This document shows, piece after piece, positions 1 through 8,599 of a DNA stretch of 24,667 nt (position 1 is the stretch's first letter; each line of letters starts with the position of its first letter). Source of the DNA: Balneolales bacterium (GTDB taxonomy: Bacteria; Bacteroidota; Rhodothermia; Balneolales; Natronogracilivirgulaceae). The notes under the pieces are model-generated. The model had not been told where the DNA came from and made no database searches. It worked only from the letters and a program-made list of their open reading frames with translations. Made by a program: the position numbers and the translations under genes. Where the stretch lies: NCBI GenBank assembly GCA_007131625.1, contig SLQC01000377.1, positions 1 through 24,667 of the forward strand, read 5' to 3'.

Positions 1-29
1 AAATGTAATAAGTTTAAGAAAAAACAAGC

Positions 30-1568
30 CTATTCCGGAACATCCCACCATACTCTGGTTGAAATACGATCAGGGTTTACTCCGTTGGTGACATTGGGAT
101 TGATACTTCTTTCACCGCTTGGATATCTGAATCTGCGCATAAAATCCTCATCCGTACCTGAGAGATCACCCCTCATAGGGTTCGGTTCCAGTTCTGGATA
201 GCCGGTACGACGAAAATTGGCCCAGGTTTCTGTGGGGATCAGGTAGGAAGCGACCCAAAACTGTGTATGAATCAACTCCATCTCCTGTCCCGCCACGAGG
301 GGATTCTCTGCAATATAAAGATCGATATCGCTTTGAGCGATTTCCGTATTACTGTATCCTGTGGAAATCTGATGCATATGGGCTTCAATGGCCTCTTCAT
401 AGTATGTTGCCGGGTCTCCTGCTATCCACTCCTCATGGGCGGCTTCTGCAAGGTAGAATTGTTGCAACGCGTAAGTTACCAGGAAGGAAGGGGCCTGGGG
501 ATCCATCATTCGTGTTCTGTCTACCTGACTGTATGCCATAAAGCTTGGCAGTCCGTCTTCAGCAGCTCTCGAACCAATTGTACTGTCATTGAAGCCCATT
601 GGTATGCCGATTTGATTGGCCGGGTCACGATCCGCATTAGCCTCATTCTGATCACCGGGGCCCGTGGCGTTCGGATAACGAACAGCTATGGAAGCCAGAC
701 GCGGGTCATTATTATCCCGTAAATAGTCGACAAAGTCTTCCACCAAATATTGAAAATGGGCTTGACCTCCATTAAGTGCAGATCCAATACCAAGACTGAA
801 ATCGCCATCATGGTCAATAAATGCATTATCATCATTGGATTGCAACAAACCGCCAGAAACGGCTGTATTTACATATTGCTCCGCAAGACCAGGATTTACG
901 TTAGTAAGTCGCATAGCCCCCCTTAATAGCAGGGAATACCCCATACGTTGCCATTGAGTAACATCCCCATCAAACAGAATGACCCTGCTGTCTGTCGGTT
1001 GGCTGGCATTCAGTGCTGCAGAGGCGTTTGCAAGCTCCTCCAGAATACCGTCATTGGCTGTGTATATATCCTGTTGGCTGTCATAACCCGGAAACGTGTT
1101 ACCCTCCAGGAAACCCACTCCAGCTTCTCTATATGGGACATCACCATAACTGTCGGTCACCATCATAAAGGTATATGCCCTCCATATTCTGAGCATCTGG
1201 TACAAATTTGATTCCGGATTCGCTTTTTCCAAGGCATCCACGAGATTTCTAATCCGGTTTTGATAGGCATTATTCCAGATGGTATTGGAAACATTTGCCG
1301 ATGCATCGACATTGAAATTGCCACAGGCACCAACACCGGTAAATATACGCATCTGTTGTTTCGCAATGGAAGATTCACACCGGATATGATCACCCTGCAA
1401 CTCACTGGCCATAATGGCCTGATTCAACTGAAAGACAGGTTCAATATCCGTAATTGCACTCTCATCAACATTCATGGCATCAAAGCCGGAGTCACACGAC
1501 ATAATGAGTAGTGTAAATGCCAGCAGCCATAAACTTCTAAAAAAGTAAGCTTTCTGTTTTATTTTCAT
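30..1568 (-). CDS. SusD/RagB-like outer-membrane lipoprotein
   Basis: Surface lipoprotein partner of the SusC channel encoded just upstream; SusD proteins cap the channel and bind the incoming oligomer (family knowledge). With the ATG at 1568 the protein is 512 residues; a TTG four codons upstream (1580) is possible but less likely. The N-terminus has a basic start, a hydrophobic stretch and a lipobox LIMSC with the lipidated Cys at residue 25. The C-terminal third carries WANFRRTGYPELEPNP, typical of the SusD-like_2 subgroup, and the helical composition with many AxxYY-type repeats fits. It lies 48 bp after the SusC stop, so the two are very likely cotranscribed, and it is the last gene of the sigma/FecR/SusC/SusD series inside the window. 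The substrate cannot be read from the sequence. The gene is full length and uninterrupted. Confidence 0.92.
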   Translation of the reverse strand: MKIKQKAYFFRSLWLLAFTLLIMSCDSGFDAMNVDESAITDIEPVFQLNQAIMASELQGDHIRCESSIAKQQMRIFTGVGACGNFNVDASANVSNTIWNNAYQNRIRNLVDALEKANPESNLYQMLRIWRAYTFMMVTDSYGDVPYREAGVGFLEGNTFPGYDSQQDIYTANDGILEELANASAALNASQPTDSRVILFDGDVTQWQRMGYSLLLRGAMRLTNVNPGLAEQYVNTAVSGGLLQSNDDNAFIDHDGDFSLGIGSALNGGQAHFQYLVEDFVDYLRDNNDPRLASIAVRYPNATGPGDQNEANADRDPANQIGIPMGFNDSTIGSRAAEDGLPSFMAYSQVDRTRMMDPQAPSFLVTYALQQFYLAEAAHEEWIAGDPATYYEEAIEAHMHQISTGYSNTEIAQSDIDLYIAENPLVAGQEMELIHTQFWVASYLIPTETWANFRRTGYPELEPNPMRGDLSGTDEDFMRRFRYPSGERSINPNVTNGVNPDRISTRVWWDVPE

Positions 1569-1615
1569 GATATCAACCAATTAATTTATTTGAATTTTAT
1601 TAACCTGGTAATGCA

Positions 1616-4600
1616 TTATATCTGCACATTAAGATTAAAGCCAATATTGGTCGTTACAGGTAAACCAGTAGACTCAAGACCCATCGCTGTATCACTCATA
1701 AGACCATTCTGATCAGGGTGAATATGAGGAACATGAGACCTCAAAACGGCTATATTATTTGCAACGATACTTAATCTGAGCCCCCGTAATCCAAGAGGTT
1801 CCGCAACCTGGCGGGTAAGATCATAGCCAACTGTTATTTGACGCAACTGCCAGTTACTGGCATCAAACACGGATTGTTCAGCCGTTCGGTGAGTACGGAT
1901 TACCTGGTAGAAGTCCTGAATTTCAGCCTGGGCTGTATTTTCCGAACCATCCGGATTTACACCATCTCCCACTACAAAGCCCTGATCTCTTCCAACCAGT
2001 GTGGCCTTATCATTCCCATGACGGTATGCATTGATATGGGTACCGGAGATCAATTTGTGACCCAATGTAAAATCAATCAGGAACGACATGGACAGATCCC
2101 GGTAATGAAACCGGTTGTAGAAGCCACCCGTCCATTTAGGCAATGCACTTCCAAATCTGCGTTGATTCTCAGAACGAAACGGAAGACCATTATCCGGATT
2201 GAAAATAGTCCTGCCCTGATCATCTTCAGCAAAACCAAAACCATAAAGCTGATTCATCGGTAAGCCGGTCACTTGTCTCAGTTCTCCATGAAACTCATGG
2301 GTCCCCATGGTAATTTCATCTACATCAACGTCTGAACCCAGATCGAGAACTTCCGTTGTATTGTAGGAGGCATTAAAGTTGAAATTCCAGCTATATGTTT
2401 CCGATCTGATTGGAAAAAAGTCCACCATCATTTCCACACCCTGGTTCAGGCTTTCACCCACATTGATCAATTGGTTTGTAAAGCCTGATACATTGGAAAT
2501 CTGCTGTTGTAAAATCTGATCTTTGGACAATTTGTCATAATAACTCAGTTCAAGAGATAAATTATCAAACAGGCTTAACTCCAAGCCAAATTCCCATTCA
2601 CGAACGCGCATTGGCCGTAAATCGGGATTGGGCACCTGGTTCCCGCTGATTCCACCTAATGGACCATCCCTAAACGTAGTAGGATTGATAGTATAGTTGA
2701 GATTACCAGCATAAGGTTGCACATCTGTATCACTGCCTACCTCCGAGTAAGAAGCGAAAACCCTTCCGAAAGTTAACCAACCCGGTATGTTCGCCTCAAA
2801 AATCTCTGAAAATACAGCGCTGGCAGTTACGGAAGGATATAAAATACTCCTGTTTTCGGGAGACAGGGTGGAAAACCAGTCATTTCTAAGTGTTCCTGAT
2901 ACGAAAAACATCGCATTGTAATCGACCTGGGCAGATCCATACAGAGAATTAACCTGTCTTTCTGATAAATTATAATTTGGATCTACCACCCTGCCGTTCC
3001 CAATAGCATAGAGACCTCTTGTATAAAAGTCCTGTGCCAATACGTTGTGCCGGTCGGTTCGGCGATACATCAGGTTGCCTCCAAAGTTTGCATCTACCCC
3101 AAAAGGACCGAAGTTCTGATTAGCCATGACAAGAAAATCAGCATTAATTTCTCTCGACCTTAACTGGTCTTGTATGTACTGACCGTTCACAAAACCGGGA
3201 GGAGCCGGTGCCTGCCTTTGAGAGCCTGTAGGAAGATTGTAGTCCTGTTCACGGTAGAAGTAATCCTGACCAATTCGACCCTGTACCGACAGCCAATCAG
3301 TAAAATCCAAATTTGCCGTAATATTCCCATATATACGGTCTCTTTCATTATTCTCAAATCGCGACAAGGCAAAATACGGATTGGTTCGGTTCGTAAACCT
3401 GGACCAAAACGGTTCGTCACCCTCTTCAGTGAAGGCATTGGCTTCCAGCACATCCATCGGCATGGAACTGGCCAAAGTATATATAACCACCGGGCTGTAA
3501 TCCTGCTCGTGGATATTAGGCGGGTTTGTCCGATCTTCGTTGGCGTAACTCACATTACCCGACAAGGTCAACCTGTCAGCCACCATTTGTGTAAAGCCTA
3601 CGCTTATGTTATTTCGTTCAAAACTCGAACCGGGCAAAATAGCTTCACTTTGCTGGTTGGATAACGAAATATTAAACCCTCCTGTTTCCCCGCCGTGAGA
3701 AAGTGTTATCGTATTGCTCAGGTTGGTTCCATTACGGTAATACTCTCTGAGCTGATCTGGTTGCGGCTCATAAGGCACTTCAATCCCGTCAAATAGTGTA
3801 TGTGTCATATTCGGTTCAAACCGTTCCCCGAAGCTCCACACTCCGGATCCTGGATTGGCACTGGTAGGGCGTTGTCCTCCTTCACCCTGGCCATATTCGA
3901 ATTGATAATCCCTGCGGTCGATAGGTCTGGAAAACTGAAAATTGGAATTGTATTCTACCTGGGTTCCTATTCCTTCTGCCCGCTGACGGGTAGTAATCAT
4001 GATCACCCCGTCTTTAGCACGAGATCCATATAAAGCCGCAGCAGCTCCACCTTTCAATACAGTGATATCTTCAATGTCATCAGGGTTGATACTGCTAAGA
4101 CCATCGCCACTATCCGAATTCCTGCTGGTTCCTCGTTCCCCGACATCACCGGCTACACCAAAAGAGGTATTGTCAATCGGTACTCCGTTTACAACAATAA
4201 GAGGGGAATTATTTGCACCAAATGAAGATTGACCACGAATACGGATTTTACTGCTACCCTGAGGGCCTGTTCCGACTGAACTAATATTTACTCCGGCCAT
4301 CCTGCCTTGCAATGCATCAACAAAATTTGGTGATCGATTCACGGTTACATCCTCAGGGCTAGCTCTCGTGATTGAGTAACCCAATCCCCGAGCCTGCCTG
4401 TCTATCCCAAGTGCAGTGACTACAATGTCTTCACCTTCTAATGCCATTGACTGTAACTGTATATCTATCTCCGTTCGACCATCGATTTGAACTTCTTGTC
4501 TTTCATATCCGACATAGGAAAAAATCAAGGTTTGATTTAAAGACTCCACCTCAATTTCAAATCGTCCGTCAAGATCTGTCGTTGTACCAATATTAGTACC

Positions 4601-5101
4601 CTCTATAATAACCGTTGCTCCAGGAAGCGGGTTCATAGTTGTTGCATCAACTACCTGGCCGGTAACAGTCTCCTGATATATAGTTTCCTCAATATTTTCT
4701 TGTGATTCAGAAATCAACAAATATCCAGTGTTCGATAAACGATAATCAAGGCCTGTTCCATCTAGTATATAATCCAATGCATCACTTACAGTAATACTTT
4801 CATTTTGCAGGGAAACACTTTTTTCAACCATATGATCTCCCCTGTAAGTTAGTTTTAATCCTGCTTTCCGGGTAACTTCACTCAGCGCCTCTTCAAGCAT
4901 GGTTTCTTGAAACATGACACTGATCTCATTCTCTATATCAGCTTTATAAAAATTTTGCTGAAGGTCCGTAAGACTTACTTTATGGACTTGAGCTGTTTCT
5001 GTCTGCCCTTGAATCGCTTTTAGCACTTCAGGAGTAAACCCCAAGAAGCTGATCAACAATATCAATAACAAACTGTTTTGTAGCAATATGCGTATCCTCA
5101 T
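1616..5101 (-). CDS. SusC/RagA TonB-linked outer-membrane receptor with N-terminal STN signalling domain
   Basis: TonB-dependent outer-membrane channel, 1161 residues from the ATG at 5101. That start is chosen because AAAGGTGG lies just upstream; an in-frame GTG at 5110 is the alternative. Domain order: signal peptide (about 1-30), STN/secretin-like domain (about 42-118), carboxypeptidase-regulatory-like beta domain (GQVVDATTMNPLPGATVIIE, about 145-225), plug (about 230-375) with the SusC-type signature NNSPLIVVNGVPIDN, then a long barrel ending in LNVQI. The STN domain marks a receptor that signals as well as transports: in the FecA/FecR/FecI paradigm it contacts the periplasmic end of the FecR anti-sigma factor, and that gene is directly upstream here. 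Likely energised by TonB-ExbBD, which are not in this window. The ligand is unknown; an oligosaccharide is plausible from the neighbours. Confidence 0.95.
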   Translation of the reverse strand: MRIRILLQNSLLLILLISFLGFTPEVLKAIQGQTETAQVHKVSLTDLQQNFYKADIENEISVMFQETMLEEALSEVTRKAGLKLTYRGDHMVEKSVSLQNESITVSDALDYILDGTGLDYRLSNTGYLLISESQENIEETIYQETVTGQVVDATTMNPLPGATVIIEGTNIGTTTDLDGRFEIEVESLNQTLIFSYVGYERQEVQIDGRTEIDIQLQSMALEGEDIVVTALGIDRQARGLGYSITRASPEDVTVNRSPNFVDALQGRMAGVNISSVGTGPQGSSKIRIRGQSSFGANNSPLIVVNGVPIDNTSFGVAGDVGERGTSRNSDSGDGLSSINPDDIEDITVLKGGAAAALYGSRAKDGVIMITTRQRAEGIGTQVEYNSNFQFSRPIDRRDYQFEYGQGEGGQRPTSANPGSGVWSFGERFEPNMTHTLFDGIEVPYEPQPDQLREYYRNGTNLSNTITLSHGGETGGFNISLSNQQSEAILPGSSFERNNISVGFTQMVADRLTLSGNVSYANEDRTNPPNIHEQDYSPVVIYTLASSMPMDVLEANAFTEEGDEPFWSRFTNRTNPYFALSRFENNERDRIYGNITANLDFTDWLSVQGRIGQDYFYREQDYNLPTGSQRQAPAPPGFVNGQYIQDQLRSREINADFLVMANQNFGPFGVDANFGGNLMYRRTDRHNVLAQDFYTRGLYAIGNGRVVDPNYNLSERQVNSLYGSAQVDYNAMFFVSGTLRNDWFSTLSPENRSILYPSVTASAVFSEIFEANIPGWLTFGRVFASYSEVGSDTDVQPYAGNLNYTINPTTFRDGPLGGISGNQVPNPDLRPMRVREWEFGLELSLFDNLSLELSYYDKLSKDQILQQQISNVSGFTNQLINVGESLNQGVEMMVDFFPIRSETYSWNFNFNASYNTTEVLDLGSDVDVDEITMGTHEFHGELRQVTGLPMNQLYGFGFAEDDQGRTIFNPDNGLPFRSENQRRFGSALPKWTGGFYNRFHYRDLSMSFLIDFTLGHKLISGTHINAYRHGNDKATLVGRDQGFVVGDGVNPDGSENTAQAEIQDFYQVIRTHRTAEQSVFDASNWQLRQITVGYDLTRQVAEPLGLRGLRLSIVANNIAVLRSHVPHIHPDQNGLMSDTAMGLESTGLPVTTNIGFNLNVQI

Positions 5102-5140
5102 ACCCACCACCTTTGTTTTGTATTATAATTAAGATTTATT

Positions 5141-5169
5141 ATGAATTATAAGTTCGACCTTATAATCAT
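5141..5169. promoter_or_regulatory. Long AT-rich inverted repeat in the susC leader
   Basis: ATTATAAG (5145-5152), spacer TTCGAC, CTTATAAT (5159-5166): perfect 8-bp arms. The pairing extends on both sides (ATGA / CAT) with one bulged base, giving an 11-pair stem. It sits about 40-70 bp upstream of the susC ATG. No T-run follows on the transcribed strand, so it does not look like an intrinsic terminator. It could be a protein operator or a leader-RNA hairpin controlling the SusC/SusD genes separately from sigma and fecR. Confidence 0.5.
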
Positions 5170-5223
5170 AGTTTCTATCCCTAGATTAAAATGAATAAAC
5201 ACCTGTATAAAAACGCTTCCAAC

Positions 5224-5253
5224 ATGGCGTTAAAAGTCTTTGTATGGCATTAA
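5224..5253 (-). promoter_or_regulatory. Direct repeat TTAAYGCCAT spaced by 20 bp upstream of susC
   Basis: On the minus strand TTAATGCCAT is followed, exactly 20 bp later, by TTAACGCCAT (9 of 10 bases identical). The first copy overlaps the fecR stop codon; the pair lies 123-152 bp upstream of the susC start. A two-helical-turn spacing is typical of cooperative activator sites or of repeated promoter elements. That functional reading is inference. Confidence 0.35.
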
Positions 5254-6332
5254 CTTGTATCACTATGCGCAATCATAAATTCTATGTTCGACCTTTCCCG
5301 GATATACTCTATCTCCATCGAAGCTGCAATCACCATCAATATCTCATCCAGCTCTGCAAATTGAAATGTACCGGTATAATGCACATCAAGTAGTTCTTGA
5401 TCCGCAACTGATATCTCCACATTAAATCTTCGTTCCAATTCAATAACAACCTGGCCAAAAGGGACATTATCAAAGTGAATGCCCCCGGTCATCCATAATA
5501 AATTGTTGATAATATCCGCTTGTTGAGCAGGTTCAGGAATCTGACCTGATTTCACCGTCGTTTTGAAACCTTCATTCAGTACGACTTCAGCAAGACCATC
5601 AAGTTCTTGTTCAACCGAGCGCACAGATACTTTACCTTCTCGTACAATTACGTCTACAACCTGATCTGTACTCCAGCCGCGCACATTAAATTCAGTTCCA
5701 AGCACTTCAACATTAGTATGATTGGCATGTACTATGAATGGCTGATCCGGATCACTGGCTACTTTGAAGTACGCCTCTCCCTCCAGATGAACCTCCCTGA
5801 CTGAACCATGAAATTCCTGAGGAAAGCTGATAGTACTCGACGAATTCAGCGTTACTTCGGTTCCATCTGAAAAAATCACACGCGCTTTCTCTCCGCGATC
5901 GGTCGACAATTCCTGCATCGTATAGAATTGTGAACTCTTATTAACAAGATCAGAATCGGATTGAACAGCTGAGATATGCTGAAAGAAAAAGCCTGCTATT
6001 ACAGCTACCAGGATAAAAGCAACTGCCCTGAAAACGTGATATATCGTTTCGGACGTTTTTTCAGGTCTGGACGTTTTTTCAGTTGCTGAATATAAACGAA
6101 CCGACCGCTCCCTGCCAAGTTTTCTGGATTGGAACTGTTTCCATGCTTGCTGTACATCCAAGTCAAAATTTTCTACAGGTGTCAGGTTCCAAATCTCTTT
6201 TAAGTCACGGATTAGCTTGCTGTACTCAGCATCGAGTGACATCCAGTTTTCTACTCTTCTGGTCTCATCAGCAGTTGCATTACCCGTAATGTACCGCTGT
6301 ATGAGAATCCAGTCTTCAAAATCTAAATTCAA
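5250..6332 (-). CDS. FecR-family anti-sigma factor
   Basis: Inner-membrane anti-sigma regulator of 360 residues that would hold the adjacent ECF sigma factor until the STN domain of SusC signals. Layout: cytoplasmic N-terminal region (1-99), one membrane segment (about 100-120, HVFRAVAFILVAVIAGFF), FecR domain (about 140-235, with LSTDRGEKARVIFSDGTEVTLNS and LGTEFNVR), and a C-terminal DUF4974/STN-like domain (about 285-355, beginning GIHFDNVPFGQVVIELERRF). The start appears to be TTG at 6332: an in-frame stop lies three codons upstream and the next ATG is at residue 31, inside the conserved N-terminal region. A weak start could keep anti-sigma levels low relative to sigma. An 18-bp in-frame tandem duplication (6051-6086) makes EKTSRP/EKTSET in the linker just before the membrane segment. 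Confidence 0.93.
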   Translation of the reverse strand: MNLDFEDWILIQRYITGNATADETRRVENWMSLDAEYSKLIRDLKEIWNLTPVENFDLDVQQAWKQFQSRKLGRERSVRLYSATEKTSRPEKTSETIYHVFRAVAFILVAVIAGFFFQHISAVQSDSDLVNKSSQFYTMQELSTDRGEKARVIFSDGTEVTLNSSSTISFPQEFHGSVREVHLEGEAYFKVASDPDQPFIVHANHTNVEVLGTEFNVRGWSTDQVVDVIVREGKVSVRSVEQELDGLAEVVLNEGFKTTVKSGQIPEPAQQADIINNLLWMTGGIHFDNVPFGQVVIELERRFNVEISVADQELLDVHYTGTFQFAELDEILMVIAASMEIEYIRERSNIEFMIAHSDTS

Positions 6333-6597
6333 TTTACTTTACTTTTATACCATTTTACCATTGTTAATTCAAAGACAACTGAAGTTCCCACTACCCCGTA
6401 ATTTTTTTCAAACCTGTTATTATTTTTATGTTTGGCACTACAATTTTAACATTGGGAATAATTCAGGACTTAGGAATAGAAGGAGAGATGTAGATTGAAA
6501 ATGAAAAGGGGTCAGCCTTTCTTTCGCAGATAAGGGTTATGGATTTAACTGCAAAAGTTGTGTTATCAGTTATTCTTTTTCCATTTATACTTCAATT
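6333..6597. other. Spacer between ECF sigma gene and fecR
   Basis: AT-rich 265-bp gap, long for genes that usually sit close together. I see no coding sequence and no convincing promoter. A 5-bp stem (6505-6509 / 6516-6520) is too weak to call as a terminator. It may hold a separate fecR-susCD promoter, but no element stands out. Confidence 0.3.
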
Positions 6598-7221
6598 CTA
6601 TAATAAAAAGGATATGATAATCAAGCTCGGTAACAGGTAAGCAAGTTGTTCGCGTAACTTTTTTAAAGTCCGGGTCATTTGGGATTCGACGGTTTTTACG
6701 GACACATCCATAACTTCAGCAATTTCCAAATAGGTGAGTCCGTCGTGCCGGTGAAGTTTATAAGTCATTCTGCTTCTTGCCGGGAGTTCTTCAACTGCAC
6801 GCTCAATCGCTTTTTGTATCTGTTTTTCTCTTTTTTTGTCTTCGTAAATAACCATGGGAACCTCCTTTTGTTTCATCCATTGAGGATCATATTTTCTTTG
6901 CACATCTTGATGTTTTAAATAATTCAATGAGTGGTTTTTTACAACTCTATACAAATAAGGCCGAATCGAACCTTCAAGAACTAGCTCTTCTCTATATTCC
7001 CAAATATCGGAATAAATATCTTGTACTAACCCTTCAGCTACTGCTTTGCTTTTTACGTATCTCCAGGCAAAGCGTGTCAAATCCTCATAATATTCTTTAA
7101 AAAGCAGCTCAAACGCATATTCATCACCACCGCGTATTAATTCTACCCAACATCTTTCATTCTCATATTTTTTAACACGACTTTCCATGTTCCCCAAAAA
7201 CACAATACCGCCATTGTACAT
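6598..7221 (-). CDS. ECF RNA polymerase sigma factor (sigma-70 family)
   Basis: Extracytoplasmic-function sigma factor, 207 residues from the ATG at 7221, or 196 from the ATG at 7188 (MESRVKK), which has GGGGA upstream and may be the true start. Sigma region 2 spans about 35-105 (DEYAFELLFKEYYEDLTRFAWRYVK, VQDIYSDIWEYREEL) and region 4 about 137-188 (ELPARSRMTYKLHRHDGLTY, then a helix-turn-helix with VSVKTVESQMTRTLKKLR). The two are joined by a linker with no extra domain, as usual in Bacteroidota ECF factors. The last 15 residues (AYLLPSLIIISFLL) are strongly hydrophobic, which would suit membrane or FecR association. It is followed by fecR, susC and susD on the same strand, its expected partner and targets. 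Confidence 0.93.
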   Translation of the reverse strand: MYNGGIVFLGNMESRVKKYENERCWVELIRGGDEYAFELLFKEYYEDLTRFAWRYVKSKAVAEGLVQDIYSDIWEYREELVLEGSIRPYLYRVVKNHSLNYLKHQDVQRKYDPQWMKQKEVPMVIYEDKKREKQIQKAIERAVEELPARSRMTYKLHRHDGLTYLEIAEVMDVSVKTVESQMTRTLKKLREQLAYLLPSLIIISFLL

Positions 7222-7380
7222 TGGCTTTTTCCATCATTTATGAATTCTAAATACCAAAAAAATTTTATGAATCAAATTCAACATTATAAATTCATTTTTA
7301 AATTTCAAAATAAATAAAAACTTGACTTTGCAAATCATTAATTGAGAACTTAAGCTTTTCAGTTCAGGGTTGTTTTCATT
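7222..7380 (-). promoter_or_regulatory. AT-rich leader upstream of the ECF sigma gene
   Basis: Very AT-rich 159-bp spacer. On the minus strand TTTG (7331-7334) is followed after 18 bp by TATTTTG (7306-7312), a one-base-short version of the Bacteroidota TTTG / TAnnTTTG promoter. This would start transcription about 80 bp before the sigma gene. The match is imperfect, so this is only a candidate. Confidence 0.25.
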
Positions 7381-8517
7381 TTAAAAACCTTTATTAATAA
7401 AAACATAAAGGCCGTCCTTGCCTGCAACAATGATATCCTTGTATCCGGATTCGTTCAAATCCTTCACTGAAAAATAAATACCTGTTCCTTTCCCTGTTCC
7501 GAAAGGCCCCGAGGCAATGGTATGTTTGACAAACGACTTGCCATTCCACTTGTAATAATAGAGTCCCAGCGGGTCATTGGCACCAGGGTCATTGCCATTA
7601 TGGGCCCTGTAGCGTTTCCCGGTTACTAATTCATTATTTCCATCTCCGTCAATATCAGCCCATTCCATGGTATGAAACTGTGAACTGAACGGATCGATCG
7701 GATGCTCATTCCATTCTCTGTTACCTGACTCATCCGTGGTTTGTTCATACCAATGTAAACCATAACTGTGTGCCTGTCCGACGATCAAATCGTTTTTCCC
7801 GTTACCATTTACATCTACAACGAGGATCGGAATGCTTGCACTTCCGAAATCAAACTCTTCGTGCAGGGTCCATGTTCCGTCGTTGTGGTCAGCGGGGGAT
7901 TCCAGCCATCCGTTGCTCACCACAAAATCTCCCCGCCCGTTGCCGTTTATATCACCGAAACCAAGACCGTGTCCCTGGGCATCTGCAACCGGATATTTTT
8001 GAAATATACCGGTAGCATTGCCATTGCCGTCTCTTTCGAGTTTATAAAATTTCAACGGGTCATTGGGATTATTGGGGACGATTTCCGGATACCCGTCACC
8101 ATCCACATCCCACGCCCGGGCTGTTTCTACATTTCCGGTTTGATCGATGATATGTTTTTCCCACCCGGAATTGTCTCCCGGATTTTCTCGCCAGAATAAT
8201 GCTTCGCTAAACCAGCCACCGGAAATAACATCCATTCGACCATTGCCATTCACATCCATGATTATAGCGGCAAAATCATCCCAGTACTGACTTTGACGTT
8301 CGATTTGCCCCACGAAATGCCGGTCTAAAAAATCTGGCCCTTCATACCAGTACTCACCTGAGATGATATCCAGATGCCCATTGCCATTCAGGTCAGCAAC
8401 CCCAACCGATTCATAACTTTCAGATGCTATTTTTTGCCTTTCAAACTGAACTGTTTGAGAGCTCACCCTTGCAGTGATACACAAACTGATAAGAATGCCA
8501 AGTTGTATAGTCTTCAT
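7381..8517 (-). CDS. Secreted FG-GAP/VCBS-repeat beta-propeller protein
   Basis: Exported 378-residue protein with a signal peptide (1-21, ending ARVSSQ). Seven blades are recognisable by repeats of the form D-[LVI]-[ND]-G-[ND]-G-x(3)-[IV]-[VI]: DLNGNGHLDI, DVNGNGRMDV, DVDGDGYPEI, DINGNGRGDF, DVNGNGKNDL, DIDGDGNNEL and DLNESGYKDI. The Asp/Asn-rich loops are calcium-binding type (family knowledge). Nearly the whole protein is one seven-bladed propeller with no attached catalytic domain, so a ligand-binding, scaffold or hydrolase-like role cannot be separated. It lies 82 bp after the heme-containing lipoprotein gene and 160 bp before the sigma gene on the same strand, which suggests it belongs with the SusC/SusD uptake set. 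The start is ATG. Confidence 0.88.
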   Translation of the reverse strand: MKTIQLGILISLCITARVSSQTVQFERQKIASESYESVGVADLNGNGHLDIISGEYWYEGPDFLDRHFVGQIERQSQYWDDFAAIIMDVNGNGRMDVISGGWFSEALFWRENPGDNSGWEKHIIDQTGNVETARAWDVDGDGYPEIVPNNPNDPLKFYKLERDGNGNATGIFQKYPVADAQGHGLGFGDINGNGRGDFVVSNGWLESPADHNDGTWTLHEEFDFGSASIPILVVDVNGNGKNDLIVGQAHSYGLHWYEQTTDESGNREWNEHPIDPFSSQFHTMEWADIDGDGNNELVTGKRYRAHNGNDPGANDPLGLYYYKWNGKSFVKHTIASGPFGTGKGTGIYFSVKDLNESGYKDIIVAGKDGLYVFINKGF

Positions 8518-8528
8518 ATGATTTTTTT

Positions 8529-8546
8529 ATTTGAGGTATATCAAAT
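8529..8546. repeat. Inverted repeat just upstream of the FG-GAP gene
   Basis: ATTTGA (8529-8534), spacer GGTATA, TCAAAT (8541-8546), centred about 20 bp upstream of the FG-GAP start codon in the 82-bp gap after the cytochrome-domain gene. On the transcribed strand it is followed by A residues, not T, so it is not a terminator. A short operator or a chance dyad are both possible. Confidence 0.25.
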
Positions 8547-8599
8547 CTGAACCATTTTGGATGTTTCTTATACTGCAAAGAGCTTCTGCAATTTCAGGT

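Noticed and set aside
3170..3664. 164-codon plus-strand frame inside susC
   Set aside because: Fully antisense to the conserved barrel of SusC, with no signal, domain or leader.
6505..6520. AAAGG / CCTTT stem downstream of the sigma gene as a terminator
   Set aside because: Only five pairs and a mixed-base tail; it would also separate genes expected to be co-regulated.
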